A stretch of DNA of 64,000 nucleotides from Calliopsis andreniformis (taxonomy: Eukaryota; Arthropoda; Insecta; Hymenoptera; Andrenidae), in assembly GCF_051401765.1 (NCBI RefSeq), contig NW_027480423.1:7130001-7194000 (forward strand), read 5' to 3'. Below, piece by piece: positions 20,198-33,600 of this stretch. Positions within the stretch are counted from its first letter, which is position 1, and every line of letters begins with the position of its first letter. A program made the translations under genes and the position numbers. Below the pieces are notes generated by a model. The model was not told where the DNA came from and did no database searches. It saw nothing but the letters and a program-made list of their open reading frames with translations.

Positions 20198-23087
20198 GAG
20201 CAACGCCCTAGAGTGAAGCCTAGGCTGCCCGTAATCGGAGAAATAACAGTAACTTTCACACTGTTTGTAATTATTCATTTTATACAATGGAAAAACTGTT
20301 GTATTTATATTTTATTTTATGCTTCAAGCGTTGACTTCTAATGTCCTAACTTTTCGATCTGGTGGAGCAGCGCCATAGAGTGAAGCCTCGGTTGCCCGGA
20401 ACGTAGAAATGACCGTACCTTTCACACTGGTTGCAATTATTCGTTTTATACGATGGAAAAACTGTTGCATTTTTATTGTATTTTATGCTTCTGGCGTAGA
20501 AGTGTGAGTCCCTAACTATTCGATCTCGTGGAGCAACGCACTAGAGTGAAGCCTAGGCTGCCCGGAATCACAGAAATGACCGTAACTTTCACACTGTTTG
20601 CAATTATTCATTCTATACAATGGAAAAGCTGTTGCATTTATAATGTATTTTATGCTTCTGGCGTTGCCTTCTTAAGCCCTATCTATTGGATCTGGTGGAC
20701 CAGCGCCCTAGAGTGAGGTCTAGGTTGCCCGGAACGTAGAAATGACCATCACTTCCACACTGGTTGCAATTATTCCTGTTATGCGATGGAAAAACTGTTG
20801 TATTTATATTGTATTTTATGTTTCAGGCGTTGACTTCTAAGGCCCTAACTATTCGATCTGGTGGAGCAACGCCCTAGAGTGAAGCCTAGGCTGCCCGGAA
20901 TCACAGAAATGACCGTAACTTTCACACTGTTTGCAATTATTCATTCTATACAATGGAAAAACTGTTGTATTTATATTGTATTTTATGCTTCTGGCGTTGA
21001 CTTCTACGGCCGTAGCTATTCGATGTGGTGGAGCAACGCCCTAGAGCGAAACCTAGGTTGCCCGGAACGCAGAAATGACCACTACTTTCACACTGGTTGC
21101 AATTATTCCTGTTATACGATGGAAAAACTGTTGTACATATATCGTATTTTATGCTTCTGGCGTTGACTTCTAAGGCCCTAACTATTCGATCTGTTGGAGC
21201 AACGCCCTAGAGTGAAGCCTCGGTTGCCCGGAACGTATAAAAGACCATAACATTCACACTGGATGCAATCATTCGTCTTAGGCGATGGAAAAACTGTTGG
21301 ACTTATTTTGTATTTTATGCTTCTTGCGTTGACTTCTAAAGCACTATGTATTCGATCTGGTGGAGCCATGCCTCAGTGTTAAGTCTGGGATACCCGCAAT
21401 GTAGAAATGGCCATTACTTTCACACTGGTTGCAATTATTCGTTTTACACGATGGAAAAACTGTTGTACATATATAGTGTTTTATGCTTCTGGCGTTGACT
21501 TCTTAGGCCCTAAGTACTCGATCTGATGGCACAGCGCGCTAGAGTGAAGCCTAGGTTGCCCGGAACGTAGAAATGACCATAACTTTCATACCGGTTGTAA
21601 TTATTCGTTTTATACGATGGAAAACCTGTTGTATATATATTGTGTTTTATGCTCCTGGCGTTGACTTCTTAGGCCCTAACTATTCGATATGGTGGAACAA
21701 CGCCCTAGGGTGAAGCCTAGGTTGCCCGGAACGTAGAAGTGACCCACACTTTCACACTGGTAGCAATTATTCGTTATATACAATGGAAAAACTGTTCTAT
21801 TTATTTTGTATTTTATGCCGCGCGCGTTGACATCTAAGGCCCTAACTATTCGATCTGGTGCAGCAACGCCCTAGAGTGAAGCCTAGGCTGTCCGGAACGT
21901 AGAAATGACAATAACTTTCATACTGGTTGCAATTACTCGTTTTATACGATGGAAAAACTGTTGTAGTTTTATTGTACTTTATGCTTCTGGCGATCACTTC
22001 TTAGGCCCTAACTATTCGATCTTGTGGACCAACGCCCTAGAGTGAAGCCTAGGTTGCCCGGAACGTAGAAATGAACATAACTTTCACACTGGTTGCAATT
22101 ATTCGTTTTATACGATGGAAAAACTGTTGTACATATATCGTATTTTATGCTTCTGTCGTTGAATTCTAAGTCCCTACCTATTCGATCTGGTGGACCAACG
22201 CCATAGAGTGAAGCTTCGGTTGCCCCGAACGTAGAAATGATCATAACTTTCATACTGGTTGTAATCTATTCGTTTCATACGATGGAAAACCTGTTGTATT
22301 TATATTGTATTTTATGCTTCTGGCGTTGGCTTCTAAGGCCCAAACTATTCGATCTGGTGGAGCAACGCACTAGAGTGAAGCCTAGGTTGCACGGAACGTA
22401 GAAATGACCATAACTCTCACACTGGTTGCAATTATTCGTTTTATACGATGGAGAAGCTGTTGTATTTTTATTGTATTTTATGCTTCTGGCGTTTAATTCT
22501 AAGTCGCTAGCTATTCGATCTGGTGGAGCAACGCCCTAGAGTGAAGCCTAGGTTGCCCGGAACGTAGAAATGACCATTACTTTCACACTGTTTGCTATTA
22601 TTCATTTTATACGATGGAAAAGCTGTTGTATTTATATTGTATTTTATGCTTCTGGCGTTGACTTCTAAGGCCGTAGCTATTAGGTGTGGTAGAGCAACGC
22701 CCTAGAGTGACGCCTAGCTTGCCCGGAACGTAGAAATGACCATAACTTTCACACTGGTAGCAATTATTCGTTTTATACGGTGAAAAACTGTTGTATTTAT
22801 AATGTATTTTATGCTTCTGGCGTTGATTTCTTAGGCCCTAACTATTTGATCTGGTGGAGCACCGCCCTAGAGTGAAGCCTAAGTTGCCCGGAACATAGAA
22901 CATACCATTACCTTCGCACTGGTTGCAATTATTCCTGTTATACGGTGGAAAAGCTGTTGCATCTTTATTTTATCTTATGCTTCTGGCGTTGTCTTCTAAG
23001 CCCCTAACTATTCAATCTGGTGGAGCAACGCCCTAGAGTGAAGCCTAGGTTGCACGGTACGTAGAAATGACCATAACTCTCACACTG
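20198..23087 (+). repeat. Super-repeat sub-block, unit 2, left arm
   Basis: Partner of 5101-7990 at offset 15097. It contains a short patch (20888-20948) where it departs from its partner and instead matches the monomer 333 bp upstream, suggestive of local gene conversion. Confidence 0.87.
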
Positions 23088-26000
23088 GTTGCAATTATTC
23101 GTTTTATACGATGGAAAAGCTGTTGTATTTTCATTGTATTTTATGCTTCTGGCGTTTAATTCTAAGTCCCTAGCTATTCGATATGGTGAAGCAACGACCT
23201 AGAGTGAAGCCTAGGTTGCCCGGAACGTAGAAATGACCATTACTTTCAAACTGTATGCAAATAAACATTATATGCGATGGAAAAGCTGTTGTATTTATAC
23301 TTTATTTTATGCTTCTGGCGTTGATTTCTTAGGCCCTAACTATTCAATCTGTTGGAGCAACGCCCTAGGGTAAAGCCTAGGTTGCCCGGAACGTAGAAAT
23401 AACCATTACTTTCACACTGGTTGCAATTATTCCTGTTATACAATGGAAAAACTGGTGTACTCATGTTGTATTTTATCCTTCTGACGTTGAATTCTAAGTC
23501 CCTAGCTATTCAATCTGGTGGAGCAACGCCCTAGAGTGAAACTTAGGTTACCTGGAACGTAGAAATGACCATTACTTTCACACTGTTTGCAATTATTCAT
23601 TTTATACGATGGAAAAGCTGTTCTATTTATTTTGTATTTTATACTTCGGGCGTTGACTTCTATGGCTCTAACTATTCGATCTGGTGGTGCACCGCCCTAG
23701 AGTGAAGACTAGGTTGCCTGGAACGTAGAAATGACCATTACTTTCACACTGTTTGCAATTATTCATTTTAAACGATGGAAAAACTGTTGTACTTATATTG
23801 TATTTTATCCTTCTGACGTTGAATTCTAAGTCCCTAGCTTTTCGATCTGGTGGAGTTTCGCCCTAGATTGAAACCTAGGTTACCTGGAACGTAGAAATGA
23901 CCATTACTTTCACACTGTTTGCAATTATGCATTTTATACGATGGAAAAGCTGTTCTATTTATTTTGTATTTTATGCTTCGCGTATTGACCTCTATGGCTC
24001 TAACTATTAGATCTGGTTGTCCTCCGCCCTAGAGTGAAGCCTAGGTTGCCCGGAACGTAGAAATGAACATAACTTTCACACTGGTTGCAATTATTCGTTC
24101 TATACAATGGAAAAACTGTTGTACATATATCGTATTTTATGCTTCTGTCGTTGAATTCTAAGTCCCTACCTATTCGATCTGGTGGACAAACGCCATAGAG
24201 TGAAGCCTCGGTTGCCCCGAACGTAGAAATGACCATAACTTTCATACTGGTTGTAATTATTCGTTTCATACGATGGAAAACCAGTTGTATTTATATTGTA
24301 TTTTATGCTTCTGGCGTTGACTTCTTAGGTCCAAACTATTCGGTCTGGTGGACCAACGCCCTAGAGTGAAGCCTAGTTTGCCCGGATCGTAGAAATGACC
24401 ATAAATTTCACACTGGTTGTAATTATTCGCTTTATTCGATGGAAAAACTGTTGTATTTATATTGCATTTTATGCTTCTGGCGTTGAATTCTAAGTCCCTA
24501 GCTACTCGATCTGGTGGAGGGACGCCCTTGAGTGAAGCCTAGGTTGCACGGAACGTAGAAATGACCATAACTTACACACTGGATGCACTATTCGCTTCAC
24601 TCAATGGAAAAGCTGTTCTATTTATATTGTATTTTATGGTTCTGGCGTTGACTTCTTAGGCCCTAACTATTCGATCTGGTGGAGCAACGCCCTAGAGTGA
24701 AGTCTTGGTTGCCCGAAACGTAGAAATGACCATTACTTTCAGACTGGTTGCATTTATTCCTGTTATACGATAGAAGGACTGTCGTATTTTTATAGTACTT
24801 TATGATTCTGGCGTTGACATCTTAGACCCTGACTATTCGATCTGGAGGAGCAACGCCCTAGAGTGAAGCCTAGGTTACCCGGAACGTAGAAATGACCAGT
24901 GCTTTCACACTTGTTGCAGTTATTCCTGTTACACGAAGGAAAAACTGTTGAATTTTTATTGTGTTTTATGCCTCTGGCGTTGAATTCTAAGTCCCTAACT
25001 ATTCGATGCGGTGGAGCAACGCCCTAGACTGAAGCCTAGGATGCCCGGAACGTAGAAATGACCATTACTTTCACACTGTTTGCAATTATTCCTGTTATAC
25101 TATGGAAAGATTGTGTATTTTTATTGTATTTTTTGCTTCGGGCGTTGACTTCGCAGGCGCTAACTATTCGATCTTGTGGCACAACGCACTAGAGTGAAGC
25201 CTAGTTTGCCCGGAACGTAGAAATGACCATAACTTCCACACTGGTTGCAGTTATTCCTGTTACACGAAGGAAAAACTGTTGAATTTTTATTGTGTTTTAT
25301 GCCTCTGGCGTTGAATTCTAAGTCCCTAACTATTCGATGCGGTGGAGCAACGCCCTAGACTGAAGCCTAGGATGCCCGCAACGTAGAAATGGCCATTACT
25401 TTCAAACTGGTTACAATTATGCGTTTTATACGATGGAAAAAATGTTGTACTTATATCATATTTTATGCCTCCGGCGTTGACTTCTTAGGCCCTAACTATT
25501 CGATCTGGTGCCACAACGCACTAGAGTGAAGCCTAGTTTGCCCGGATCGTAGAAATGACCATAAATTTCACACTGGTTGTAATTATTCGCTTTATTCGAT
25601 GGAAAAACTGTTGTATTTATATTGCATTTTATGCTTCTGGCGTTGAATTCTAAGTCCCTAGCTACTCGATCTGGTGGAGGGACGCCCTTGAGTGAAGCCT
25701 AGGTTGCACGGAACGTAGAAATGACCATAACTTACACACTGGATGCACTATTCGCTTTACGCAATGGAAAAGCTGTTCTATTTATATTGTATTTTATGGT
25801 TCTGGCGTTGACTTCTTAGGCCCTAACTATTCGATCTGGTGGAGCAACGCCCTAGAGTGAAGTCTTGGTTGCCCGAAACGTAGAAATGACCATTACTTTC
25901 AGACTGGTTGCATTTATTCCTGTTATACGATAGAAGGACTGTCGTATTTTTATAGTACTTTCTGATTCTGGCGTTGACTTCTTAGTCCCTAACTATTCGA

Positions 26001-27599
26001 TCTGGTGGAGCAACGCCCTAGAGTGAAGCCTAGGTTACCCGGAACGTAGAAATGACCAGTGCTTTCACACTTGTTGCAGTTATTCCTGTTACACGAAGGA
26101 AAAACTGTTGAATTTTTATTGTGTTTTATGCCTCTGGCGTTGAATTCTAAGTCCCTAACTATTCGATGCGGTGGAGCAACGCCCTAGACTGAAGCCTAGG
26201 ATGCCCGGAACGTAGAAATGACCATTACTTTCACACTGTTTGCAATTATTCCTGTTATACTATGGAAAGATTGTGTATTTTTATTGAATTTTTTGCTTCG
26301 GGCGTTGACTTCGCAGGCGATAACTATTCGATCTTGTGGCACAACGCACTAGAGTGAAGCCTAGTTTGCCCGGAACGTAGAAATGAGCATAACTTCCACA
26401 CTGGTTGCAATTATTCGCTTTATACGATGGAAAAACTGTTGTATTTATATTGTATTTTATGCTTCTGGCGTTGACTTCTTAGGTCCAAACAATGGGGTCT
26501 GGTGGACCAACGCCCTAGAGTGAAGCCTAGGTTGCACGGAACGTAGAAATGACCTTAACTTTCACACTGGTTGCATTATTCGCTTTTTGGAATGGAAAAG
26601 CTGTTCTATTTATATTGTATTTTATGCTTCTGGCGTTGACTTCTTAGGCCCTAACTATTCGGTCTGGTGGAGCAACACCCTAGAGTGAAGCCTAGGTTAC
26701 CCCGACCGTAGAAGTGACCAGTACTTTCACACTGGTTGCAATTATTCCTGTTATACGATGGAAAAACTGTTGTATTTTTATTGTATTTTATGCTTCTGGC
26801 GTTGACCTCCAAGTCCCTATCTATTCGATCTGGTGGAACAACGCCCTAGGGCGAAGCCTACGTTGCCCGCAACGTAGAAATGGCCATTACTTTCAAACTG
26901 GTAACAATTATGCGTTTTATACGATGGAAAAAGTGTTGTACTTATATCGTATTTTATGCCTCCGGCGTTGACTTCTTAGGCCCTAACTATTCGACCTGGT
27001 GCCACAACGCACTAGAGTGAAGCCTACTTTGCCCGGATCGTAGAAATGACCATAAATTTCACACTGGTTGCAATTATTCGCTTTATTCGATGGAAAAACT
27101 GTTGTATTTACATTGCATTTTATGCTTCTGGCGTTGAATTCTAAGTCCCTAGCTACTCGATCTGGTGGAGGGACGCCCTAGAGTGAAGCCTAGGTTGCAC
27201 GGAACGTAGAAATGACCATAACTTACACACTGGATGCATTATTCGCTTTACGCAATGGAAAAGCTGTTCTATTTATATTGTATTTTATGGTTCTGGCGTT
27301 GACTTATTAGGCCCTAACTATTCGATCTGGTGGAGGAACGCCCTAGAGTGAAGCCTAGGTTACCCGGAATGTAGAAATGACAAGTACTTTCATACTGGTT
27401 GCAATTGTTCCTGGTATACGATGGAAAAGCTGTTGAATTTTTATTGTGTTTTATGCCTCTGGCGTTGAATTCTAAGTCCCTAACTATTCGATGCGGTGGA
27501 GCAACGCCCTAGACTGAAGCCCAGGATGCCCGGATCGTAGAAATGACCATAACTTTCACACTGGTTCCAATTACTCGCTTTATACGATGGAAAAACTGT
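22407..27599 (+). repeat. Super-repeat sub-block, unit 2, right arm
   Basis: Partner of 9298-14490 at offset 13109. It overlaps the left-arm block because unit 1 has this overlap duplicated and unit 2 does not. It includes the second copy of the 1160-bp heptamer structure (24363-26406) and the 1.26-kb segment at 26099-27361. Confidence 0.87.
24363..26406 (+). repeat. Heptameric higher-order repeat, copy in unit 2
   Basis: Carries the same 1160-bp internal period as 11254-13297. The tandem heptamer therefore existed before the 15-kb duplication, which copied it as a whole. Confidence 0.83.
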
Positions 27600-28179
27600 T
27601 GAATTTATATTGTATTTTATGCTTCTGGCGTTGACTTCTTAGGTCCAAACAATTCGGTCTGGTAGACCAACGCCCTAGAGTGAAGCCTAGGTTTCACGGA
27701 ACGTAGAAATGACCTTAACTATCACACTGGTTGCATTATTCTCTTTATGGAATGGAAAAACTGTTCTATTTTTATTGTATTTTATGCTTCTGGCGTTGAC
27801 TTCTTAGGCCCTAACTATTCCATTTGGCGGAGCAACGCCCTAGAGTGAAGCCTAGGTTGCGCGGAACGTAGAAATGCCCATTACTTTCACACTGGTTGCA
27901 ATTATTCCTGCTATACGATGGAAAAACTGTTGTATTTTTATTGTATTTTATGCTTCGGGCGTTGACCTCCAAGTCCCTATCTATTCGATCTGGTGGAACA
28001 ACGCCCTAGGGCGAAGCCTACGTTGCCCGAAACGTAGAAATGGCCATTACTTTCAAACTGGCTGCAATTATTCGTTTTATACGATGGAAAAAGTGTTGTA
28101 CTTATATCGTATTTTATGCTTCCGGAGCTGACTTCTTAGGCCCTAACTATTCGATCTGGTGGCACAACGCACTAGAGTG
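27600..28179 (+). repeat. Junction monomers in unit 2
   Basis: Satellite monomers resembling the 8632/26714 type (GACCTCCAAGTCCCTATC at 27966 onward) but with their own variants, such as GCCCATTACTTTCACACTGG and GGCTGCAATTATTCG. They differ from the monomers at the equivalent junction of unit 1. Confidence 0.7.
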
Positions 28180-31100
28180 AAGCCTCGTTTGCCCGGATCG
28201 TAGAAATGACCATAACTTTCACACTGGTTGCAATTATTCGCTTTATACGATGGAAAAACTGTTGTATATATATTGTATTTTATGCTTCTGACGTTGTATT
28301 CTAAGGCCGTAGCTATTCGTTGTGGTGGAGCAACGCCCTAGAGTGAAGTCTTGGTTGCCCGGAACGTAGAAATGACCATTACTTTCATAGTGGTTGCAAT
28401 TATTCCTGTTATACAATGGAAGGACTGTTGTATTTTTATAGTATTTTATGCTTCTGGCGTTGACTTCTTAGTCGCTAACTATTCGATCTGGTGGAGCAAC
28501 GCCCTAGAGTGAAGCCTAGGTTACCCGGAACGTAGAAATGACCATTACTTTCACACTGGTTGCAATTATTCGCTTTATACGATGGAAAAACTGTTGTATT
28601 TATATTGTATTTTATGCTTCTGACGTTGAATTCTAAGGCCGTAGCTATTCGATGTGGTCGATCAACGCCCTAGAGTGAAGTCTTGGTTGCCCGGAACGTA
28701 GAAATGACCGTTACTTTCATACTGGTTGCAATTATTCCTGTTATACAATGGAAGGTCTGTTGTATTTTTATAGTATTTTATGCTTCTGGCGTTGACTTCT
28801 TAGTCGCTAACTATTCGATCTGGTGGAGCAACGCCCTAGAGTGAAGCCTAGGTTACCCGGAACGTAGAAATGACCAGTACTTTCACAATAGTTGCAGTTA
28901 TTCCTGTTATACGAAGGAAAAACTGTTGAATTTTTATTGTGTTTTATGCTTCTGGCGTTGAATTCTAAGTCCCTAACTATTCGATGTGGTGGAGCAACGC
29001 CCTAGACTCAAGCCTAGGTTGCCCGGACCGTAGAAATGACCATTACTTCCACGCTGGTTGGATTTATTCGCTTTATACGATGGAAAAACAGTTGTGTTTA
29101 TAATGTATTTTATGTTTCTGGCGTTGACTTCTTAGGTCCAAACTATTCGGTCTGGTGGACCAACGCCCTAGAGTGAAGCCTAGGTTGCACGGAACGTAGA
29201 AATGACCATAACTTTCATACTGGTTGCATTTATTCGTTTTATACGATGGAAAAGCTGTTGTATTTATAATGTATTTCATGCTTCTGGCGTTGACGTCTAA
29301 GTCCCTAGCTATTCGCTCTGGTGGAGCAACGCCCTAGAGTGAAGCCTAGGTTGCCCGGAACGTAGAAATGACCATTACCTTCACGCTGTTGCAATTATTC
29401 CTGTTATATGATGAAAAAGCTGTTGTATTCTTATTGTATTTTATGCTTCAGGCGTTGATTTCTAAGGCCGGAGCTATTCGATGTGGTGAAGCTACGGCCT
29501 AGAGTGAAGCCTAGGTTGCCCGGAACGTAGAAATGACCATTACTTTCACACTGTTTGCAAATATACATTATATATGATATAAAAGCTGTCGTATTTATAT
29601 TGTATTTTATGCTTCTGGCGTTGACTTCTAAGGCCCTAACTGTTCGATCTGGTGGAGCTACGCCCTAGAGTGAAACCCTGGTTGCCCGGAACGTAGAAAT
29701 GACCATTACTATCACACTGGTTGCAATTATTCCTGTTATACGATAGAAAAACTGTTGTATTTTTATTGTATTTTATGCTTTTGGCGTTGAATTCTAAGTC
29801 CCTAGCTATTCGATCTGGTGGAGCAACGCCCTACTGTGAAGCCTAGGTTGCTCGGATCGTAGATAGGACCATAACTTTCATACTGTTTGCAATTATTCAC
29901 CTTATACGATGGCAAAGCTGTTGCATTTATATTGTATTTTATGCTTCTGGCGTTGGCTTCTAAGTCCCTAACTACTCGATCTGGTCAAGTAACGCCCTAG
30001 AGTGAAACCTGGGTTGCCCGGAACGTAGAAATGACCATTACTTTCTCACTGGTTGCAATTATTCGTTTTATACGATGGAAATGCTGTTGTATTTATATTG
30101 TATTTTATCCTTCTGGCGTTGAATTCTAAATCCCTAGCTATTCGATCTGGTGGGGCAACGCCCTGGAGTGAAGCCTAGGTTGCCCGGAACGTAGAATTCA
30201 CCATTGCCTCCACGCTTGTTGCAATTATTCCTGTTGTATGATGAAAGAACTGTTGTATTCTTATCGTATTTTATGCTTCAGGCGTTGATTTCTAATGCCC
30301 TAACTATTCGATCTGGTGGAGCAACGCCCTAGAGTGAAGTCTTGGTTGCCCGAAACGTAGAAATGACCATTACTTTCACACTGGTTGCATTTATTCCTGT
30401 TATACGATGGAAGAACTGTTTTATTTTTATAGTTTTTTATGCCTTTGGCGTTGAATTCTAAGTCCCTAACTATTCGATGCGGTGGACCAACGCCCTAGAC
30501 TGAAGCCTAGGATGCCCGGAACGTAGAAATGACCATTACTTTCACACTGGTTGCAATTATTCGCTTTATACGATGGAAAAACTGTTGTATTTATATTGTA
30601 TTTTATGCTTCAGACGTTGAATTCTAAGGCCGTAGCTATTCGATGCGGTGGAGCAACGCCCTAGAGTGAAGTCTTGGTTGCCCGGAACGTAGAAATGACC
30701 ATTACTTTCATACTGGTTGCAATTATTCCTGTTATACAATGGAAGGACTGTTGTATTTTTATAGTATTTTATGCTTCTGGCGTTGACTTCTTAGTCGCTA
30801 ACTATTCGATCTGGTGGAGCAACGCCCTAGAGTGAAGCCTAGGTTACCCGGAACGTAGAAATGACCATTACTTTCACACTGGTTGCAATTATTCGCTTTA
30901 TACGATGGAAAAACTGTTGTATTTATATTGTATTTTATGCTTCTGACGTTGAATTCTAAGGCCGTAGCTATTCGATGTGGTCGATCAACGCCCTAGAGTG
31001 AAGTCTTGGTTGCCCGGAACGTAGAAATGACCGTTACTTTCATACTGGTTGCAATTATTCCTGTTATACAATGGAAGGTCTGTTGTATTTTTATAGTATT

Positions 31101-33600
31101 TTATGCTTCTGGCGTTGACTTCTTAGTCGCTAACTATTCGATCTGGTGGAGCAACGCCCTAGAGTGAAGCCTAGGTTACCCGGAACGTAGAAATGACCAG
31201 TACTTTCACAATAGTTGCAGTTTTTCCTGTTATACGAAGGAAAAACTGTTGAATTTTTATTGTGTTTTATGCTTCTGGCGTTGAATTCTAAGTCCCTAAC
31301 TATTCGATGTGGTGGAGCAACGCCCTAGACTCAAGCCTAGGTTGCCCGGACCGTAGAAATGACCATTACTTTCACGCTGGTTGGATTTATTCGCTTTATA
31401 CGATGGAAAAACAGTTGTGTTTATAATGTATTTTATGTTTCTGGCGTTGACTTCTTAGGTCCAAACTATTCGGTCTGGTGGACCAACGCCCTAGAGTGAA
31501 GCCTAGGTTGCACGGAACGTAGAAATGACCATAACTTTCATACTGGTTCCATTTATTCGTTTTATACGATGGAAAAGCTGTTGTATTTATAATGTATTTC
31601 ATGCTTCTGGCGTTGACGTCTAAGTCCCTAGCTATTCGCTCTGGTGGAGCAACGCCCTAGAGTGAAGCCTAGGTTGCCCGGAACGTAGAAATGACCATTA
31701 CCTTCACGCTGTTGCAATTATTCCTGTTATATGATGAAAAAACTGTTGTATTCTTATTGTATTTTATGCTTCAGGCGTTGATTTCTATGGCCGGAGCTAT
31801 TCGATGTGGTGGAGCTACGGCCTAGAGTGAAGCCTAGGTTGCCCGGAACGTAGAAATGACCATTACTTTCACACTGTTTGCAAATATACATTATACACGA
31901 TATAAAAGCTGTCGTATTTATATTGTATTTTATGCTTCTGGCGTTGACTTCTAAGGCCCTAACTGTTCGATCTGGTGGAGCTACGCCCTAGAGTGAAACC
32001 CTGGTTGCCCGGAACGTAGAAATGACCATTACTATCACACTGGTTGCAATTATTCCTGTTATACGATAGAAAAACTGTTGCATTTTTATTGTATTTTATG
32101 CTTTTGGCGTTGAATTCTAAGTCCCTAGCTATTCGATCTGGTGGAGCAACGCCCTACTGTGAAGCCTAGGTTGCTCGGATCGTAGATAGGACCATAACTT
32201 TCATACTGTTTGCAATTATTCACCTTATACGATGGCAAAGCTGTTGCATTTATATTGTATTTTATGCTTCTGGCGTTGGCTTCTAAGTCCCTAACTACTC
32301 GATCTGGTCAAGTAACGCCCTAGAGTGAAACCTGGGTTGCCCGGAACCTAGAAATGACCATTACTTTCTCACTGGTTGCAATTATTCGTTTTATACGATG
32401 GAAATGCTGTTGTATTTATATTGTATTTTATCCTTCTGGCGTTGAATTCTAAATCCCTAGCTATTCGATCTGGTGGGACAACGCCCTGGAGTGAAGCCTA
32501 GGTTGCCCGGAACGTAGAATTCACCATTGCCTCCACGCTTGTTGCAATTATTCCTGTTGTATGATGAAAGAACTGTTGTAATCTTATTGTATTTTATGCT
32601 TCAGGCGTTGATTTCTAATGCCCTAACTATTCGATCTGGTGGAGCAACGCCCTAGAGTGAAGTCTTGGTTGCCCGAAACGTAGAAATGACCATTACTTTC
32701 ACACTGGTTGCATTTATTCCTGTTATACGATGGAAGAACTGTTTTATTTTTATAGTATTTTATGCCTCTGGCGTTGAATTCTAAGTCCCTAACTATTCGA
32801 TGCGGTGGACCAACGCCCTAGACTGAAGCCTAGGATGCCCGGAACGTAGAAATGACCATTACTTTCACACTGGTTGCAATTATTCGCTTTATACGATGGA
32901 AAAACTGTTGTATTTATATTGTATTTTATGCTTCTGACGTTGAATTCTAAGGCCGTAGCTATTCGATGTGGTCGATCAACGCCCTAGAGTGAAGTCTTGG
33001 TTGCCCGGAACGTAGAAATGACCGTTACTTTCATACTGGTTGCAATTATTCCTGTTATACAATGGAAGGTCTGTTGTATTTTTATAGTATTTTATGCTTC
33101 TGGCGTTGACTTCTTAGTCGCTAACTATTCGATCTGGTGGAGCAACGCCCTAGAGTGAAGCCTAGGTTACCCGGAACGTAGAAATGACCAGTACTTTCAC
33201 AATAGTTGCAGTTATTCCTGTTATACGAAGGAAAAACTGTTGAATTTTTATTGTGTTTTATGCTTCTGGCGTTGAATTCTAAGTCCCTAACTATTCGATG
33301 TGGTGGAGCAACGCCCTAGACTCAAGCCTAGGTTGCCCGGACCGTAGAAATGACCATTACTTTCACGCTGGTTGGATTTATTCGCTTTATACGATGGAAA
33401 AACAGTTGTGTTTATAATGTATTTTATGTTTCTGGCGTTGACTTCTTAGGTCCAAACTATTCGGTCTGGTGGACCAACGCCCTAGAGTGAAGCCTAGGTT
33501 GCACGGAACGTAGAAATGACCATAACTTTCATACTGGTTGCATTTATTCGTTTTATACGATGGAAAAGCTGTTGTATTTATAATGTATTTCATGCTTCTG
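28180..33600 (+). repeat. 14-mer (2323-bp) and contracted 12-mer (1991-bp) higher-order repeats
   Basis: The anchor GACCATTACTATCACACTGG is at 29701 and 32024 (2323 bp). A second anchor, ACGATGGAAAAACAGTTGTG and the monomer after it, is at about 29079, 31402 and 33393, giving periods of 2323 and then 1991 bp. The last unit has lost two monomers (332 bp): it jumps directly to the GTGGTCGATCAACGCC monomer near 32965. The part 28180-29700 matches 15901-17421 at offset 12279, and 29701-32964 matches 15099-18362 at offset 14602. Confidence 0.88.

Larger units (their letters stand above)
18657..32964 (+). repeat. 15.1-kb super-repeat, unit 2 (contracted and re-expanded)
   Basis: This is the second copy of 3560-18362, with blocks in the same order and four successive local offsets: 15097, 15263 (19884-20024 anchors), 13109 and 14602. 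Each change is a whole number of monomers within a base or two: +1, then -1 and -12, then +9. Unit 2 therefore differs from unit 1 by net loss of about three monomers. It has no third copy immediately downstream; the array changes character after about 33.6 kb. Confidence 0.83.
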
